DNA of 64,000 nucleotides from Sphingobium sp. CECT 9361 (GTDB lineage: Bacteria; Pseudomonadota; Alphaproteobacteria; Sphingomonadales; Sphingomonadaceae): positions 248,001-312,000 of the forward strand of contig NZ_CAKKNC010000001.1 in assembly GCF_918741285.1 (NCBI RefSeq), in the 5' to 3' direction. The notes under the pieces were generated by a model. It did no database searches. It saw only the letters and a list, made by a program, of their open reading frames with translations, and had not been told where the DNA came from. Position numbers and translations under genes: made by a program. Below, piece by piece: positions 1 through 9,344 of the stretch (position 1 is its first letter; each line of letters opens with the position of its first letter).

Positions 1-1057
1 ACGAGAGCATCGCTACACCTAACAAAAGCAGTTCCTGGCCCAGCGTGAGCTCGACCCCGGTTGCTTGTGCAATGAAGAGCGCGGCCAGTGTCATGTAGAT
101 ATTGGTGCCGTCCAGATTGAAGCTGTAACCGGTCGGCACAACCAGCCCGACGATAGACTTCTCGCAACCTGCCCGCTCCATCTTTTCAATGAGATTGGGA
201 AGGGCTGCTTCGGATGAGGACGTTCCCAGCACCAGCAGAAGTTCGGCCTTGAGATAGCGCAGCAGTTTGAAGATGGAGAAGCCGGTCAATCTGGCAACTG
301 TGCCAAGCACTACGATAACGAACAGCAATGATGTCAGGTAGAAAGTCGCAACCAGCGCGCCGAGGTTGACGAGGCTGCCGACACCATATTTGCCGATGGT
401 GAAGGCAATCGCGCCGAATGCGCCGATGGGCGCAGCACGCATAAGGATCGACACCAGCTTGAACACGACGAGGCTCAGTCGCTCCAGGAAGCGGATCACG
501 GGTGCAGCCGGTTCGCCCACGAGGCTGATCGCAATGCCGAACAGGATCGCGACAAGCAGGATTTGCAGGATGTTGCCGTCGGTAAATGCGCCCACCAGCG
601 TATCGGGAATGACATTCAGCAAAAAGCCGGTCAGCGTCGTCTCATGCGCTTTTGCTGCGTAGTCCGCGACAGCGCCGCCATCCAGAGTGGCGGGGTCGAT
701 GTTCATGCCTGCGCCCGGCTGAACGACGTTGGCGACAATGAGGCCCACGACCAGGGCCAATGTCGAAAAGGTTAGGAAGTATGCAAAAGCCTTGGCCGCC
801 ACCCGACCGACCGAGCCAAGCTCTTTCATGCCTGCAATGCCGGTGACGATGGTCAGGAAGATGACCGGGGCGATGATCATTTTCACCAGTTTGATGAACG
901 CATCGCCCAGCGGCTTGAGCGCTTCGCCATAAGCGGGCCAGAAATGTCCGAGCAGCGCGCCCAGAATGATGGCGACCAGAACCTGCACATAGAGCTGCGA
1001 GGCAATGCCCTTGCGGCGGGGTGGCGGCGGCGCTGTTGTGAAATTCTGACTGATCAT
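1..1057 (-). CDS. dctA: C4-dicarboxylate:cation symporter, 3' end cut by window edge
   Basis: Inner-membrane symporter of the DAACS family that imports succinate, fumarate or malate with cations. 352 codons are visible, starting at the ATG at 1057; roughly the last 80 residues lie outside the window. The translation is rich in membrane segments and carries the two family signatures, a serine-rich re-entrant loop (SSSEAALP) and the GYSFNLDGT motif of the substrate/cation site. It is divergent from a dctB-dctD type two-component pair, the classic arrangement for DctA, which supports dicarboxylate rather than glutamate as substrate. A second family member lies at 26854-28185. Confidence 0.92.
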   Translation of the reverse strand, partial: MISQNFTTAPPPPRRKGIASQLYVQVLVAIILGALLGHFWPAYGEALKPLGDAFIKLVKMIIAPVIFLTIVTGIAGMKELGSVGRVAAKAFAYFLTFSTLALVVGLIVANVVQPGAGMNIDPATLDGGAVADYAAKAHETTLTGFLLNVIPDTLVGAFTDGNILQILLVAILFGIAISLVGEPAAPVIRFLERLSLVVFKLVSILMRAAPIGAFGAIAFTIGKYGVGSLVNLGALVATFYLTSLLFVIVVLGTVARLTGFSIFKLLRYLKAELLLVLGTSSSEAALPNLIEKMERAGCEKSIVGLVVPTGYSFNLDGTNIYMTLAALFIAQATGVELTLGQELLLLGVAMLS

Positions 1058-1252
1058 AGCGGGCGTTCCATCTCCATAGCCGCCGCTGGCTCAATATTTG
1101 CGGCAGGTCGATGGTGCAGCGAAAACCGGAAAGCAACAATATAAGCGCGAAACTATATCCAACTATCTATAATACATGGATTTTATTCCGAATTGCCCTT
1201 GCGACATTAGGACAGGTTATGCGGATTATGACATCGCTCGGGATAGGGTTGT

Positions 1253-3040
1253 GTGATAATCCACACACTTATGAGCCGCCACGCTTCCTTTATTGACTGG
1301 TGCCGTCGTGTTGCACCCTTGTTGGTAGCCATCGCTGTAATCCTCGCAGCGAGCATTTTGTTCGCAGATCGGTATCATCGCTTTCTGCGCGAACAGGCGA
1401 TTAGTGTTGAACGCGATGAAACGACCAAACAAACTCGCGCCGTTTTGCGCCTGCTGGAATCCGAACTGCAGAAATTCCGTCTGCTTCCAGCGGTCCTTAG
1501 CGAATATCCCGATTTGCGTGCGGCGTTACGATCCAGTCGGGTCGATCCAAGGCTTAACGACAAGTTGGCTGTGCTGAAAGACAAGACCGGTGCGGGGGCG
1601 ATCTTTGCGCTGGATCGGCAGGGCAAGGCCATCGCTGCTTCCAATGCGCGGTTGCCAGACAGCTTCGTTGGGCAGGATTATAGTTTTCGTCCCTATTATC
1701 GCCTTGGCTGGACGAAGGGGGGCGGCGAATATTTTGCTCTGGGCACGGTCAGTCGACGCCCCGGATTGTACCTCTCCCGCCGCATAGAGGATGCCAACGG
1801 CCCGATTGGCGTTATCGTCGTCAAAATAGAATTCGATGGCATCGAACAGGCATGGCGAGACCGTAGGGCGCTGAGCTTCGTCGTCGATGGCAATGGCGTG
1901 CTGCTGCTCAGCAGCGATCCTTCGCTTCGTTTTCGTGCGCTGGGGGCAATCGACCCTGCACGCAAGGCCAAGATCAAGGCTGCGTTGCAATTCGGCAATG
2001 CACGGCTGACGCCTTTGGAGATCACAATCGCGCCCACGGGCCTGACCACCATGCGCGATGGATCACAGGCGATGGCGGCCATTTTGCCGGTTCCGGTATC
2101 CGGTTGGCGCCTCTATCACTTCGAACCGCTTGAATTAGCGCTGAAGTCTGCACGGCAGCGCGCGAATATCGCCGCTATCTTGTTCGCTATCGTGCTGTCG
2201 CTGCTACTGGCAGTACTGGGCTGGGCGATAGTGCGTCGTCGACTTGCGGGAGAGGCGCGGGCTTTGTTAGAGAAGGAAGTTGCCGCCCGCACCCACGATC
2301 TTGCCCGTGAGATCGAGGCGCGGGTCAGTGCCGATCAGCGCTATCGTCAGGCGCGTGAGGAACTCGCCCATGCCAATCGCCTGGGGACATTGGGAACCAT
2401 TTCTGCGGGTGTGGCGCATGAAATCAACCAGCCGGTTGCAACAATCCGCACTTTCGCCGAGAACGCGACGGCTTTTCTGGATCGAGCCCAGCCCGAACAG
2501 GCGGCCACCAATCTGCGCGAAATCGTCGCGATGACCGATCGGATCGGCAGCATTACCGCGCAACTTCGTCGCTATGCTCGCCGCGGGGTCGGCACCATCG
2601 GCCCGCTGTCCATTGACCAAGTGTTTGACGGGGTTCGCCTTTTGGTTAGCGACCAGTTTCGCAGTGCGCAGGTGCGGCTCGACCTCCCGACGCCCGGTCC
2701 GGGGTTGAAGGTATATGCCGGCCGGGTCCGGTTGGAGCAGGTGCTGGTCAACCTTCTGACCAACGCGCTGGAAGCTGTTCGTACCCAATCCGATCCATGG
2801 GTCCGCGTTACTCTGATGCAGAATCGCGGCCAGATCGTTCTCGATATTCGCGATAGCGGCGAAGGGATCGATCCCGCTATTGCCGACCAGCTTTTTATGC
2901 CCTTTGCTACCACGAAAACAGGTGGCTTGGGGCTGGGCCTCCACATCGCACGGGACATCATGATCGAATTTGGCGGGACGCTTGAGCATGTCGCGAGCGA
3001 CGATAACACGCTGTTTCGAATGACATTGGAAGCTGTATGA
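1253..3040 (+). CDS. dctB: C4-dicarboxylate sensor histidine kinase
   Basis: Membrane sensor kinase of the DctB type. One membrane segment lies near residues 18-40 and a second near 300-325, enclosing a periplasmic ligand-binding region (dCache-like by family). A coiled linker and a kinase core follow. The H-box contains GVAHEINQP, the N-box NLLTNALEAV, and the G boxes DSGEGID and GGLGLGL. The start chosen is a GTG with AGGG four bases upstream; the ATG at 1271 is an alternative and gives a protein six residues shorter. The stop overlaps the dctD start (ATGA), so the two are translationally coupled. Its place opposite dctA points to control of dicarboxylate uptake. Confidence 0.9.
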   Translation: MIIHTLMSRHASFIDWCRRVAPLLVAIAVILAASILFADRYHRFLREQAISVERDETTKQTRAVLRLLESELQKFRLLPAVLSEYPDLRAALRSSRVDPRLNDKLAVLKDKTGAGAIFALDRQGKAIAASNARLPDSFVGQDYSFRPYYRLGWTKGGGEYFALGTVSRRPGLYLSRRIEDANGPIGVIVVKIEFDGIEQAWRDRRALSFVVDGNGVLLLSSDPSLRFRALGAIDPARKAKIKAALQFGNARLTPLEITIAPTGLTTMRDGSQAMAAILPVPVSGWRLYHFEPLELALKSARQRANIAAILFAIVLSLLLAVLGWAIVRRRLAGEARALLEKEVAARTHDLAREIEARVSADQRYRQAREELAHANRLGTLGTISAGVAHEINQPVATIRTFAENATAFLDRAQPEQAATNLREIVAMTDRIGSITAQLRRYARRGVGTIGPLSIDQVFDGVRLLVSDQFRSAQVRLDLPTPGPGLKVYAGRVRLEQVLVNLLTNALEAVRTQSDPWVRVTLMQNRGQIVLDIRDSGEGIDPAIADQLFMPFATTKTGGLGLGLHIARDIMIEFGGTLEHVASDDNTLFRMTLEAV

Positions 3041-4347
3041 GCGACGTACCGATCCTGCTCGTCGATGACGATGATGCCTTGCGCAATGCGCTCGTTCAAT
3101 CCTTTCAGTTGGCGGATCTGGCCGTTGAGGCTTTTGCCGACGGTGCGGGCGCTCTCTCACGCTTATCGGCAGGGTTCGACGGCGCGGTCGTGTCGGACAT
3201 CCGGATGCCGCGGATGGACGGGCTGGAATTGTTTCGGCAGGTCGCTGCCATCGACCCTGAAATCCCTGTAATTCTCATGACGGGCCATGCTGATGTGCCC
3301 ATGGCGGTTTCGGCCCTTAAGTCAGGCGTGTTCGATTTTATCGCAAAGCCTTTTGCCACCGATCATCTGATCGCGTCGGCCCGACGTGCGTTGGAGATGC
3401 GGCGGCTGGTGCTCGACAATCGTCATCTCCGTGCCGCAGCGGACGAGAGCGCCAACGGGGAACTGCTGATCGGCGAAACGCCCGCCATGATCCGCTTGCG
3501 CGACAATATGCGGCAAGTCGCCGATGCCGAGGTCGACATCCTGATCGAAGGCGAAACCGGCACAGGCAAGGAACTGGTTGCAACCTTGCTGCATCGTTGG
3601 AGTCGCAGGCGCGGCCGACCCTTCATTGCCATCAATTGTGCCGCGCTGCCCGACAAGATCGCTGAGGTAGACTTGTTCGGTCAGGAAAGCGGCCGCACAT
3701 TACAATCCGGCAGGATCACGCGGGCCAACAAGGGATCGCTGTTTCTCGATGAGATCGAAAGCAGTCCGGCTTGGCTGCAAGGTGCATTGCTGCGTGTCCT
3801 GGAAGAGCGCGAAGTCATGCCGGTGGGGGCCGAGCAACCGCTCGCCGTGGATCTGCGTGTTGTCGCCGCGACTAAACCGGGGATCGATGCCAGCGTCGCC
3901 GAAGGGCGCTTTCGCGCCGATCTTCTCTATCGGCTCGATATGGTGAGATTGCGCATCCCGCCCTTGCGGGAACGTCGCGCAGATATCCCGTTGTTGTTCG
4001 GATATCTGCTGCATCAGGCCGCGGATCAGATGAAGCGGGAGGTGCCACGGATCGGACCGGACATACGTGCGTATCTTGCCGATCACGATTGGCCGGGCAA
4101 TGTTCGTGAACTGGCCAATTTTGCAAAGCGCGCGGTGCTTGGGATGCACGCGGACGTGGCATCCGCCGAAAGCCAAATGGCGCTCGCCCAGCAAGTGGAA
4201 CAGTTTGAAGCGGCAGTGATACGTCGGGTTCTGGAGCGCGTACAGGGAGACGCCCGATCGGCAATGGCGGAACTGGAGCTACCTCGAAAGACCTTTTACG
4301 ATAAGCTCAACCGCCACGGCATCGAGATCGACGACTATCGCAAGTGA
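3037..4347 (+). CDS. dctD: DctD-type response regulator lacking the GAFTGA loop
   Basis: NtrC-family regulator paired with DctB. It has a receiver domain (residues 1-120, phospho-acceptor Asp54 in VVSDIRMP), an AAA+ domain with Walker A GETGTGKE (172-179) and Walker B GSLFLDEIE, and a C-terminal Fis-type helix-turn-helix. In ordinary sigma-54 activators LFGxExGAFTGA follows NCAALP. Here the sequence reads LFGQESGRTLQSGRI (213-227), so the GAFTGA loop that contacts sigma-54 is absent and the segment is shortened. The rest of the ATPase core is intact, which argues against simple decay. Some relatives without GAFTGA (R. capsulatus NtrC, HupR, TyrR) act with sigma-70. Confidence 0.9.
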   Translation: MSDVPILLVDDDDALRNALVQSFQLADLAVEAFADGAGALSRLSAGFDGAVVSDIRMPRMDGLELFRQVAAIDPEIPVILMTGHADVPMAVSALKSGVFDFIAKPFATDHLIASARRALEMRRLVLDNRHLRAAADESANGELLIGETPAMIRLRDNMRQVADAEVDILIEGETGTGKELVATLLHRWSRRRGRPFIAINCAALPDKIAEVDLFGQESGRTLQSGRITRANKGSLFLDEIESSPAWLQGALLRVLEEREVMPVGAEQPLAVDLRVVAATKPGIDASVAEGRFRADLLYRLDMVRLRIPPLRERRADIPLLFGYLLHQAADQMKREVPRIGPDIRAYLADHDWPGNVRELANFAKRAVLGMHADVASAESQMALAQQVEQFEAAVIRRVLERVQGDARSAMAELELPRKTFYDKLNRHGIEIDDYRK

Positions 4348-4505
4348 GCTGAAAACGTCGGATGTATGGGGCTTTGTAAAATCAGCGAAATTTCCAGTTA
4401 GGACTTGTCGGTTAGCTTCGGAGAGCCATATTGTGCAGTGCAGCAAAGAAAGCAGCACTGGACGGAGCGCCTAGCCGGCGGTTCTTCAGGACCGGAGATA
4501 ATCGC

Positions 4506-5609
4506 ATGAAGAAGCTATCCAGCACCATTGCCCAACTCGCCGCTCTGCGAGCCGCCGTCGCGCCGCTCAGCGGCGATAAAGTAACCAAAAAACTGCAGAC
4601 GCTTGAGGGTTTTGGCACAAATCCTGGAGCTTTGGGCGCGAAGATGCATGTTCCCGTGAGTCTGGCCAAGAGGCCGGCATTGGTTGTCGTCCTGCATGGC
4701 TGCACACAGTCCGCCGATGGATATGATCACGGATCCGGATGGTCGCAACTGGCCGACAAACATGGGTTTGCCTTGCTCTTTCCAGAGCAGAAACGATCGA
4801 ACAATCCTAATCTCTGTTTCAACTGGTTCTCACCGGCGGACAACAGGCGCGATCATGGCGAAGCGCTCTCGATTCGCCAAATGATCGAGGCAATGGTCAA
4901 AACCCACGGCATCGATTCGGCTAGCATTTTCGTTACCGGGCTGTCGGCGGGCGGCGCGATGGCATCCATCATGCTGGCGACCTATCCCGAGGTTTTCGCA
5001 GGAGGAGCGATTATTGCGGGTCTTCCACATGGCGCCGCTGCCAATGTGCCGCAGGCTCTTGAAGCTATGCGTTCGCCAAAGACAACGGATGGCAAGGATC
5101 TGGGCGATCAGGTGCGCAAGGCATCGGGTCACTCCGGTCCTTGGCCACGCATTGCCGTCTGGCACGGAACCGCCGACGCCACCGTCAATAGCGCCAATGC
5201 GGACGCGATCCTCGCGCAATGGATTTCGGTCCATGGCGTTGACGCCACACCTGCCACCACGAATGTGATTGCCGGACATTCCCATCGCGTCTGGAAGAAT
5301 TCGGACGGTCGCGCGGTCGTGGAGGATTTCAGGATCGGCAATATGGGCCACGGCACCCCCTTGGCCACGACCGGCGCTGACGCATGCGGCGTAGCCATGC
5401 CGTATATGTTGGATGTGGGGATTTCCTCGACGCGGCACATCGCAGCATCATGGAGCTTACTTGAAGAGCGTGCGTCTACCACGGCTTCCCCCATTGCCAG
5501 TCTGCGCTCAGTCGATGCACCGTTGGACCGCCCGATGAGCTCCAGGACCAAAGGGGGCGTGCAGAAAGTCATCGAAGACGCGCTTCGTGCCGCCGGACTA
5601 GTGCGCTGA
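4506..5609 (+). CDS. PHB depolymerase family esterase
   Basis: Alpha/beta hydrolase of the polyhydroxybutyrate depolymerase/feruloyl esterase group (Esterase_phd family), 367 residues. Visible features are the oxyanion-hole segment VVLHGCTQ, the nucleophile elbow GLSAGGAM (Ser in GxSxG), a later WHGTADATV segment likely to hold the acid, and a His in GMGHGT-like context near the C-terminus. The start at 4506 is preceded by a purine-rich GGACCGGAG site. There is no strong signal peptide, so it may act in the cytoplasm on short polyester or ester substrates. The substrate cannot be settled from sequence. It lies alone between dctD and the next operon. Confidence 0.8.
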   Translation: MKKLSSTIAQLAALRAAVAPLSGDKVTKKLQTLEGFGTNPGALGAKMHVPVSLAKRPALVVVLHGCTQSADGYDHGSGWSQLADKHGFALLFPEQKRSNNPNLCFNWFSPADNRRDHGEALSIRQMIEAMVKTHGIDSASIFVTGLSAGGAMASIMLATYPEVFAGGAIIAGLPHGAAANVPQALEAMRSPKTTDGKDLGDQVRKASGHSGPWPRIAVWHGTADATVNSANADAILAQWISVHGVDATPATTNVIAGHSHRVWKNSDGRAVVEDFRIGNMGHGTPLATTGADACGVAMPYMLDVGISSTRHIAASWSLLEERASTTASPIASLRSVDAPLDRPMSSRTKGGVQKVIEDALRAAGLVR

Positions 5610-5756
5610 TAAAAGCTGTATTCGGTCGTCATGCTGAAAGCGCCCGCAATGAAGATGGGCCCGCTTGCTAGGCACGAGCCTTATCCTCTCGCCATTGAAC
5701 CTGAGCGCAACTTCGCCCATAGCATCGCCATGGCTCCTGCCCCTGCCGTTCGCGCA

Positions 5757-7103
5757 ATGATGCGCCTGTGTGTTGCGTTGCTGTTGTCCTGCGCCTTGCT
5801 GGTCCGTCCGGCGGTTGCACAGCAGATATTGCGCGATGCGGAGACCGAAGCGTTGCTCAATGACATCTCCGGCCCTCTGGTGAAGGCTGCGAGCATGGAA
5901 CCGCGCAATGTCCAGGTCCTGTTGATTAACGACAAGGAAATCAACGCCTTCGTCGCTGGCGGGCAATATGTATGGATACATAGCGGGCTGATTGCCGCCG
6001 CAGACAACGTCAATCAGGTGCAGGGCGTCGTCGCACATGAGCTTGGCCACATCGAAGGTGGGCATGTTATCACCGGGGCCGATGGCGCTAAGGCGGCGAC
6101 CAATATCACGCTGCTCAGCCTGGTACTCGGCGCAGCAGCTATCGCGGCGGGCGCAGGCGAAGCGGGTATGGGCATCATGGGCGCCGGTCAGCAGGCGGCG
6201 ATGGGCAAATATCTCGCTTTTTCCCGCACCCAGGAAAGCTCCGCCGATCTGGCCGGTGCACGTTATCTGGGCGCGGCGGGCATAAGCGGGCAGGGCAGCC
6301 TGGAGTTCTTCAAGAAGCTGCAGAATCAGGAGTATCGCCTGGCAATACCGCAGGACGACAGTTACGGACGGACCCATCCACTGTCCGGCGAGCGAATTGC
6401 GGTGCTCACCAACGTCTATGAAAAAGACCCGGCGTGGAAGAAGCCGGTCGACCCTGTGCTCGAACGGAAGTTCGAGCGGGTGAAGGCAAAGCTCGTCGGC
6501 TTCGTGTCCGACCCGTCGCAGACGTTGCGAACTTATCCCGAAACCGATCAGTCGATCCCCGGCCATTATGCGCGCGCCTATGCTTGGCATAAAAGCGCTT
6601 ATCCGGAAAAAGCCTTGTCGGAAGTGGCCGCGTTGCTGGCCGCGCAGCCGCACGATCCCTATTTTCTGGAGCTGAAGGGACAGGTGCTGCTGGAAAGCGG
6701 GCGCCCAGCCGAAGCGATTGCACCGTTGCGCGAAGCGGTCGCCGGGTCGGGTAACCAGCCGCTGATTGCGGTGCTGCTGGGCCATGCGCTGATCGCGACC
6801 GAGGATGAGAAGAATTTCGACGAGGCAGAGAAGGTGTTGCGCACCGCTGTGGCGCGCGACCGCGAAAACCCCTTCGCCTGGTATCAGCTTGGCGTGGTGT
6901 ATGAGCGGCGGGGGGATATTCCTCGCGCGGCGCTGGCGACGGCGGAACGCTATTCGATGCAGGGTCAGGACGGCCTTGCCCTGCGTAGCGCCGACGCAGC
7001 GATGCAGGGATTGAAGGAAGGCACCGCGGACTGGTTGCGCGCGCAGGACATCTCCATGGCATCGCGCGCTGCGGTCGAATCGCAAGGCAGGAAAAAACGA
7101 TGA
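5757..7103 (+). CDS. M48 family zinc metalloprotease with TPR region (BepA-like)
   Basis: Probable periplasmic metalloprotease/chaperone. A signal peptide (MMRLCVALLLSCALLVRPAVA) precedes the M48 domain, with zinc motif HELGH in VVAHELGHIEGGH and a downstream ESSADLAG segment supplying the third ligand. The C-terminal half (about residues 255-430) is a series of TPR-like helices. This layout matches BepA/YfgC proteins, which help assemble or degrade outer-membrane proteins. The start was chosen for the signal peptide; upstream in-frame ATGs at 5631 and 5730 give longer N-termini and no site has a good ribosome binding sequence. The stop overlaps the next gene by four bases (ATGA). Confidence 0.85.
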   Translation: MMRLCVALLLSCALLVRPAVAQQILRDAETEALLNDISGPLVKAASMEPRNVQVLLINDKEINAFVAGGQYVWIHSGLIAAADNVNQVQGVVAHELGHIEGGHVITGADGAKAATNITLLSLVLGAAAIAAGAGEAGMGIMGAGQQAAMGKYLAFSRTQESSADLAGARYLGAAGISGQGSLEFFKKLQNQEYRLAIPQDDSYGRTHPLSGERIAVLTNVYEKDPAWKKPVDPVLERKFERVKAKLVGFVSDPSQTLRTYPETDQSIPGHYARAYAWHKSAYPEKALSEVAALLAAQPHDPYFLELKGQVLLESGRPAEAIAPLREAVAGSGNQPLIAVLLGHALIATEDEKNFDEAEKVLRTAVARDRENPFAWYQLGVVYERRGDIPRAALATAERYSMQGQDGLALRSADAAMQGLKEGTADWLRAQDISMASRAAVESQGRKKR

Positions 7104-7873
7104 GCGACACCCCGGCGAGCTTTGGAGCCGCAATTAAGAATGGAAAGATACAGATGATGCTGGGTGGAACGTCCTTTGTCGCGGCGGCAGCGGTCGCGGC
7201 TTTCTTTTTGCAAAGCGCGGCCCCGGCTGCTGCGGTGGATACCAAGGATCGGGCGGCCATAGAAGCAATCGTACGCGACTACATCTTGGAGCATCCCGAA
7301 ATACTGCCTCAGGCGATGGAAAAGCTGGCCTCCAAGCGAATGGGCGCGGTGATCGACCAGAATCGTTCGGTGATCGAGACGCCCTATGCCGGAGCGTGGG
7401 AAGGCGCGACTAAGGGCGATGTCGTGCTAGTCGAGTTTTTCGATTATGCCTGTGGATATTGTCGCGCGACCTTGCCTGAAATTGCCAAGCTGGTGGCGCA
7501 GGACAGCAATCTGAAGGTCGTGTACCGCGAACTGCCGATCCTGTCGGAGCAGAGCGCGGATGCGGCAAAGGTATCGCTGCTCGCCGCCGAGAAGGGGCAG
7601 TACATGCCATTCCACCGCGCGCTTTACGGTGCGGGCAAGGTAACACGCGATTCGATCTTCGCGGCGGCGGCGCAGGTGGGGATCGACCGTAAGGCTGCCG
7701 AGGCAGCGATGGTATCGACGAAGTACAATGCCGAGGTGGAGTCCAATATCCGTCTCGCGCAGACGTTGCAGGCAAGCGGCACGCCTACTTTCGTGATCGG
7801 CAATCAGGTACTGAACGGTGCTGTGGGCTTCGATACGCTGAAGGCCGCGGTGGCGACTGCGCGAGGGAAATAG
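7100..7873 (+). CDS. DsbA-family thiol:disulfide oxidoreductase
   Basis: Thioredoxin-fold protein of the DsbA/Com1 type, 257 residues. One hydrophobic segment near residues 18-38 anchors or exports it. An N-terminal helical region typical of this subgroup (EHPEILPQAMEKL) precedes the thioredoxin fold, with active site CGYC in FFDYACGYC and the cis-Pro loop GTPTFVIG. It probably introduces or reshuffles disulfides in the periplasm. The start overlaps the stop of the M48 protease, and an outer-membrane protein follows one base after its stop, suggesting a joint role in envelope protein quality control. Confidence 0.88.
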   Translation: MSDTPASFGAAIKNGKIQMMLGGTSFVAAAAVAAFFLQSAAPAAAVDTKDRAAIEAIVRDYILEHPEILPQAMEKLASKRMGAVIDQNRSVIETPYAGAWEGATKGDVVLVEFFDYACGYCRATLPEIAKLVAQDSNLKVVYRELPILSEQSADAAKVSLLAAEKGQYMPFHRALYGAGKVTRDSIFAAAAQVGIDRKAAEAAMVSTKYNAEVESNIRLAQTLQASGTPTFVIGNQVLNGAVGFDTLKAAVATARGK

Positions 7874-7874
7874 C

Positions 7875-8666
7875 GTGAAGCGTGCCGTTCTTCTTGTGCT
7901 CGGGGTGGCATTTGCAATACCGGCAATTGCGCAGGACTTGCGTCCGCTTTGCCCGACGCGACCTGGGCTGGGGACACCACCCTGTATCGTCGACAAGGGC
8001 CACACTCTCGCCGAAGTTGGGGTTGGTGACTGGACCCGCGACCGTGATGGCGACATGCAATCCGATAGAGTGATCGTCGGCGACATGCTGCTGCGCTATG
8101 GTATCGATACGCAGAGCGAAATCGAAATTGGCTGGACAGCCTATGGGCATCAGCGGGACCGGGCAGGGACGTCGGTGAATCGGTCCAGCGGCACGGGGGA
8201 CGTGTTGCTGGCGTATAAAAGAAGCGTTGCGAACCCGGATGGATCCGGTTTGTCGGCGGCGGTGCAGCCGTTCGTAACGTTGCCTGCAGGTGGAGCAGCG
8301 ATTGGCGCAGGCGACTGGGGCGCTGGTGTAATCGTGCCGATCAGCACCGATATTGCCGAGGGCGTATCGCTCCAACTCTCTCCGGAAATCGATGCTGCCG
8401 TCGATGAGGATCGCAGCGGACGCCATTTGGCTTATGGCAGCGTGGCGGGGATCGGCGTCGATCTGTCAGAAGCTGTGAATGCCGCGCTTGAACTGTCGGC
8501 GTTTCGTGACGACGATCCGTCGGGCCACAGCACCGAATTGCTCGCGGCTGCTGCGCTGGCATGGCAACCCGTGGATGCGTGGCAACTTGACGTCGGTAGT
8601 GCCTTAGGTCTCAATCACAGCAGCCCGGATGCACGACTGTATTTCGGAGTAGCGCGGCGATTCTGA
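7875..8666 (+). CDS. Outer-membrane beta-barrel protein (phenol MetA-like transporter family)
   Basis: 263-residue protein starting with GTG one base after the DsbA-like gene. It has a clear signal peptide (RAVLLVLGVAFAIPAIAQ), then alternating amphipathic strands and a C-terminal aromatic residue (GVARRF), which is the beta-barrel assembly signal. The overall pattern resembles the MetA-pathway phenol degradation/transporter family (PF13557), but I am not certain of the family. It probably sits in the outer membrane and is expressed with the preceding protease and oxidoreductase. Its stop abuts the stop of the convergent rlmE with no intervening base. Confidence 0.7.
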   Translation: MKRAVLLVLGVAFAIPAIAQDLRPLCPTRPGLGTPPCIVDKGHTLAEVGVGDWTRDRDGDMQSDRVIVGDMLLRYGIDTQSEIEIGWTAYGHQRDRAGTSVNRSSGTGDVLLAYKRSVANPDGSGLSAAVQPFVTLPAGGAAIGAGDWGAGVIVPISTDIAEGVSLQLSPEIDAAVDEDRSGRHLAYGSVAGIGVDLSEAVNAALELSAFRDDDPSGHSTELLAAAALAWQPVDAWQLDVGSALGLNHSSPDARLYFGVARRF

Positions 8667-9344
8667 CTAGCTTGCCGGTTCATTGTTCCCCTTGAACCCC
8701 TGCGCGACGACATACCATTCGCTCGACCCCTTGCGGCTGGCGGGGGGCTTGGCATGCTTGACCGTGGTGAAGTGCTTTTTGAGCACGGCCAGCAATTCGC
8801 GGTCGGTGCCACCTGCGAACACCTTAGCCACGAAAACGCCGCCGGGTTTCAGCGTTTCGATGGCGAAATAGGCCGCTGCCTCTACCAGACCCATCGTGCG
8901 CAAATGGTCGGTTTGGGTATGGCCCACGGTGTTGGCCGCCATGTCCGAAAGCACAAGATCGGGCGCATCGCCAAGTTCCGCGCACAGTACGCCCGACGCC
9001 TTGTCGTCCATGAAGTCCATTTCGAGCAGGGTCACGCCTTCGATCTCATCCGTAGGGAGCAAGTCGATGCCGACGACGCGCGCTTTGGGTGAGAGTTTGC
9101 GCACCACTTGCGCCCAACCGCCCGGCGCGACGCCAAGGTCGATGACGTGGCGTGCCTGCTTCACGAAATGGAATTTTTCGTCCAGTTCGATCAGTTTGAA
9201 GGCGGCGCGGCTGCGCCACCCCTGCGCGCGTGCGGCATGGACATAGGGGTCGTTCAACTGGCGCTCGAGCCAGCGCGTCGATTGCGCGGTCCGCTTCTTG
9301 GCTGTCTTGACGCGGATATGGCCTACGCCGGTGCCTCTTGTCAT
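8667..9344 (-). CDS. rlmE: 23S rRNA (uridine2552-2'-O)-methyltransferase RlmE
   Basis: RlmE/FtsJ methylates the 2'-O of U2552 in the A-loop of 23S rRNA. The 225-residue product has RAAFKLIELDEKF (catalytic Lys region), the SAM motif DLGVAPGGWAQV, the catalytic Asp in DLVLSDMAAN and the Lys in KPGGVFVAKVF, in the right order for the K-D-K-E tetrad. The start at 9344 overlaps the upstream ppx stop (ATGA), so the two are translationally coupled. An in-frame extension upstream to 9515 lies inside ppx and is not needed. Confidence 0.95.
   Translation of the reverse strand: MTRGTGVGHIRVKTAKKRTAQSTRWLERQLNDPYVHAARAQGWRSRAAFKLIELDEKFHFVKQARHVIDLGVAPGGWAQVVRKLSPKARVVGIDLLPTDEIEGVTLLEMDFMDDKASGVLCAELGDAPDLVLSDMAANTVGHTQTDHLRTMGLVEAAAYFAIETLKPGGVFVAKVFAGGTDRELLAVLKKHFTTVKHAKPPASRKGSSEWYVVAQGFKGNNEPAS

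Noticed and set aside
5598..7133. 511-codon open frame on the minus strand
   Set aside because: Antisense shadow of the M48 protease gene; the plus-strand product has clear HELGH, TPR and signal-peptide features.
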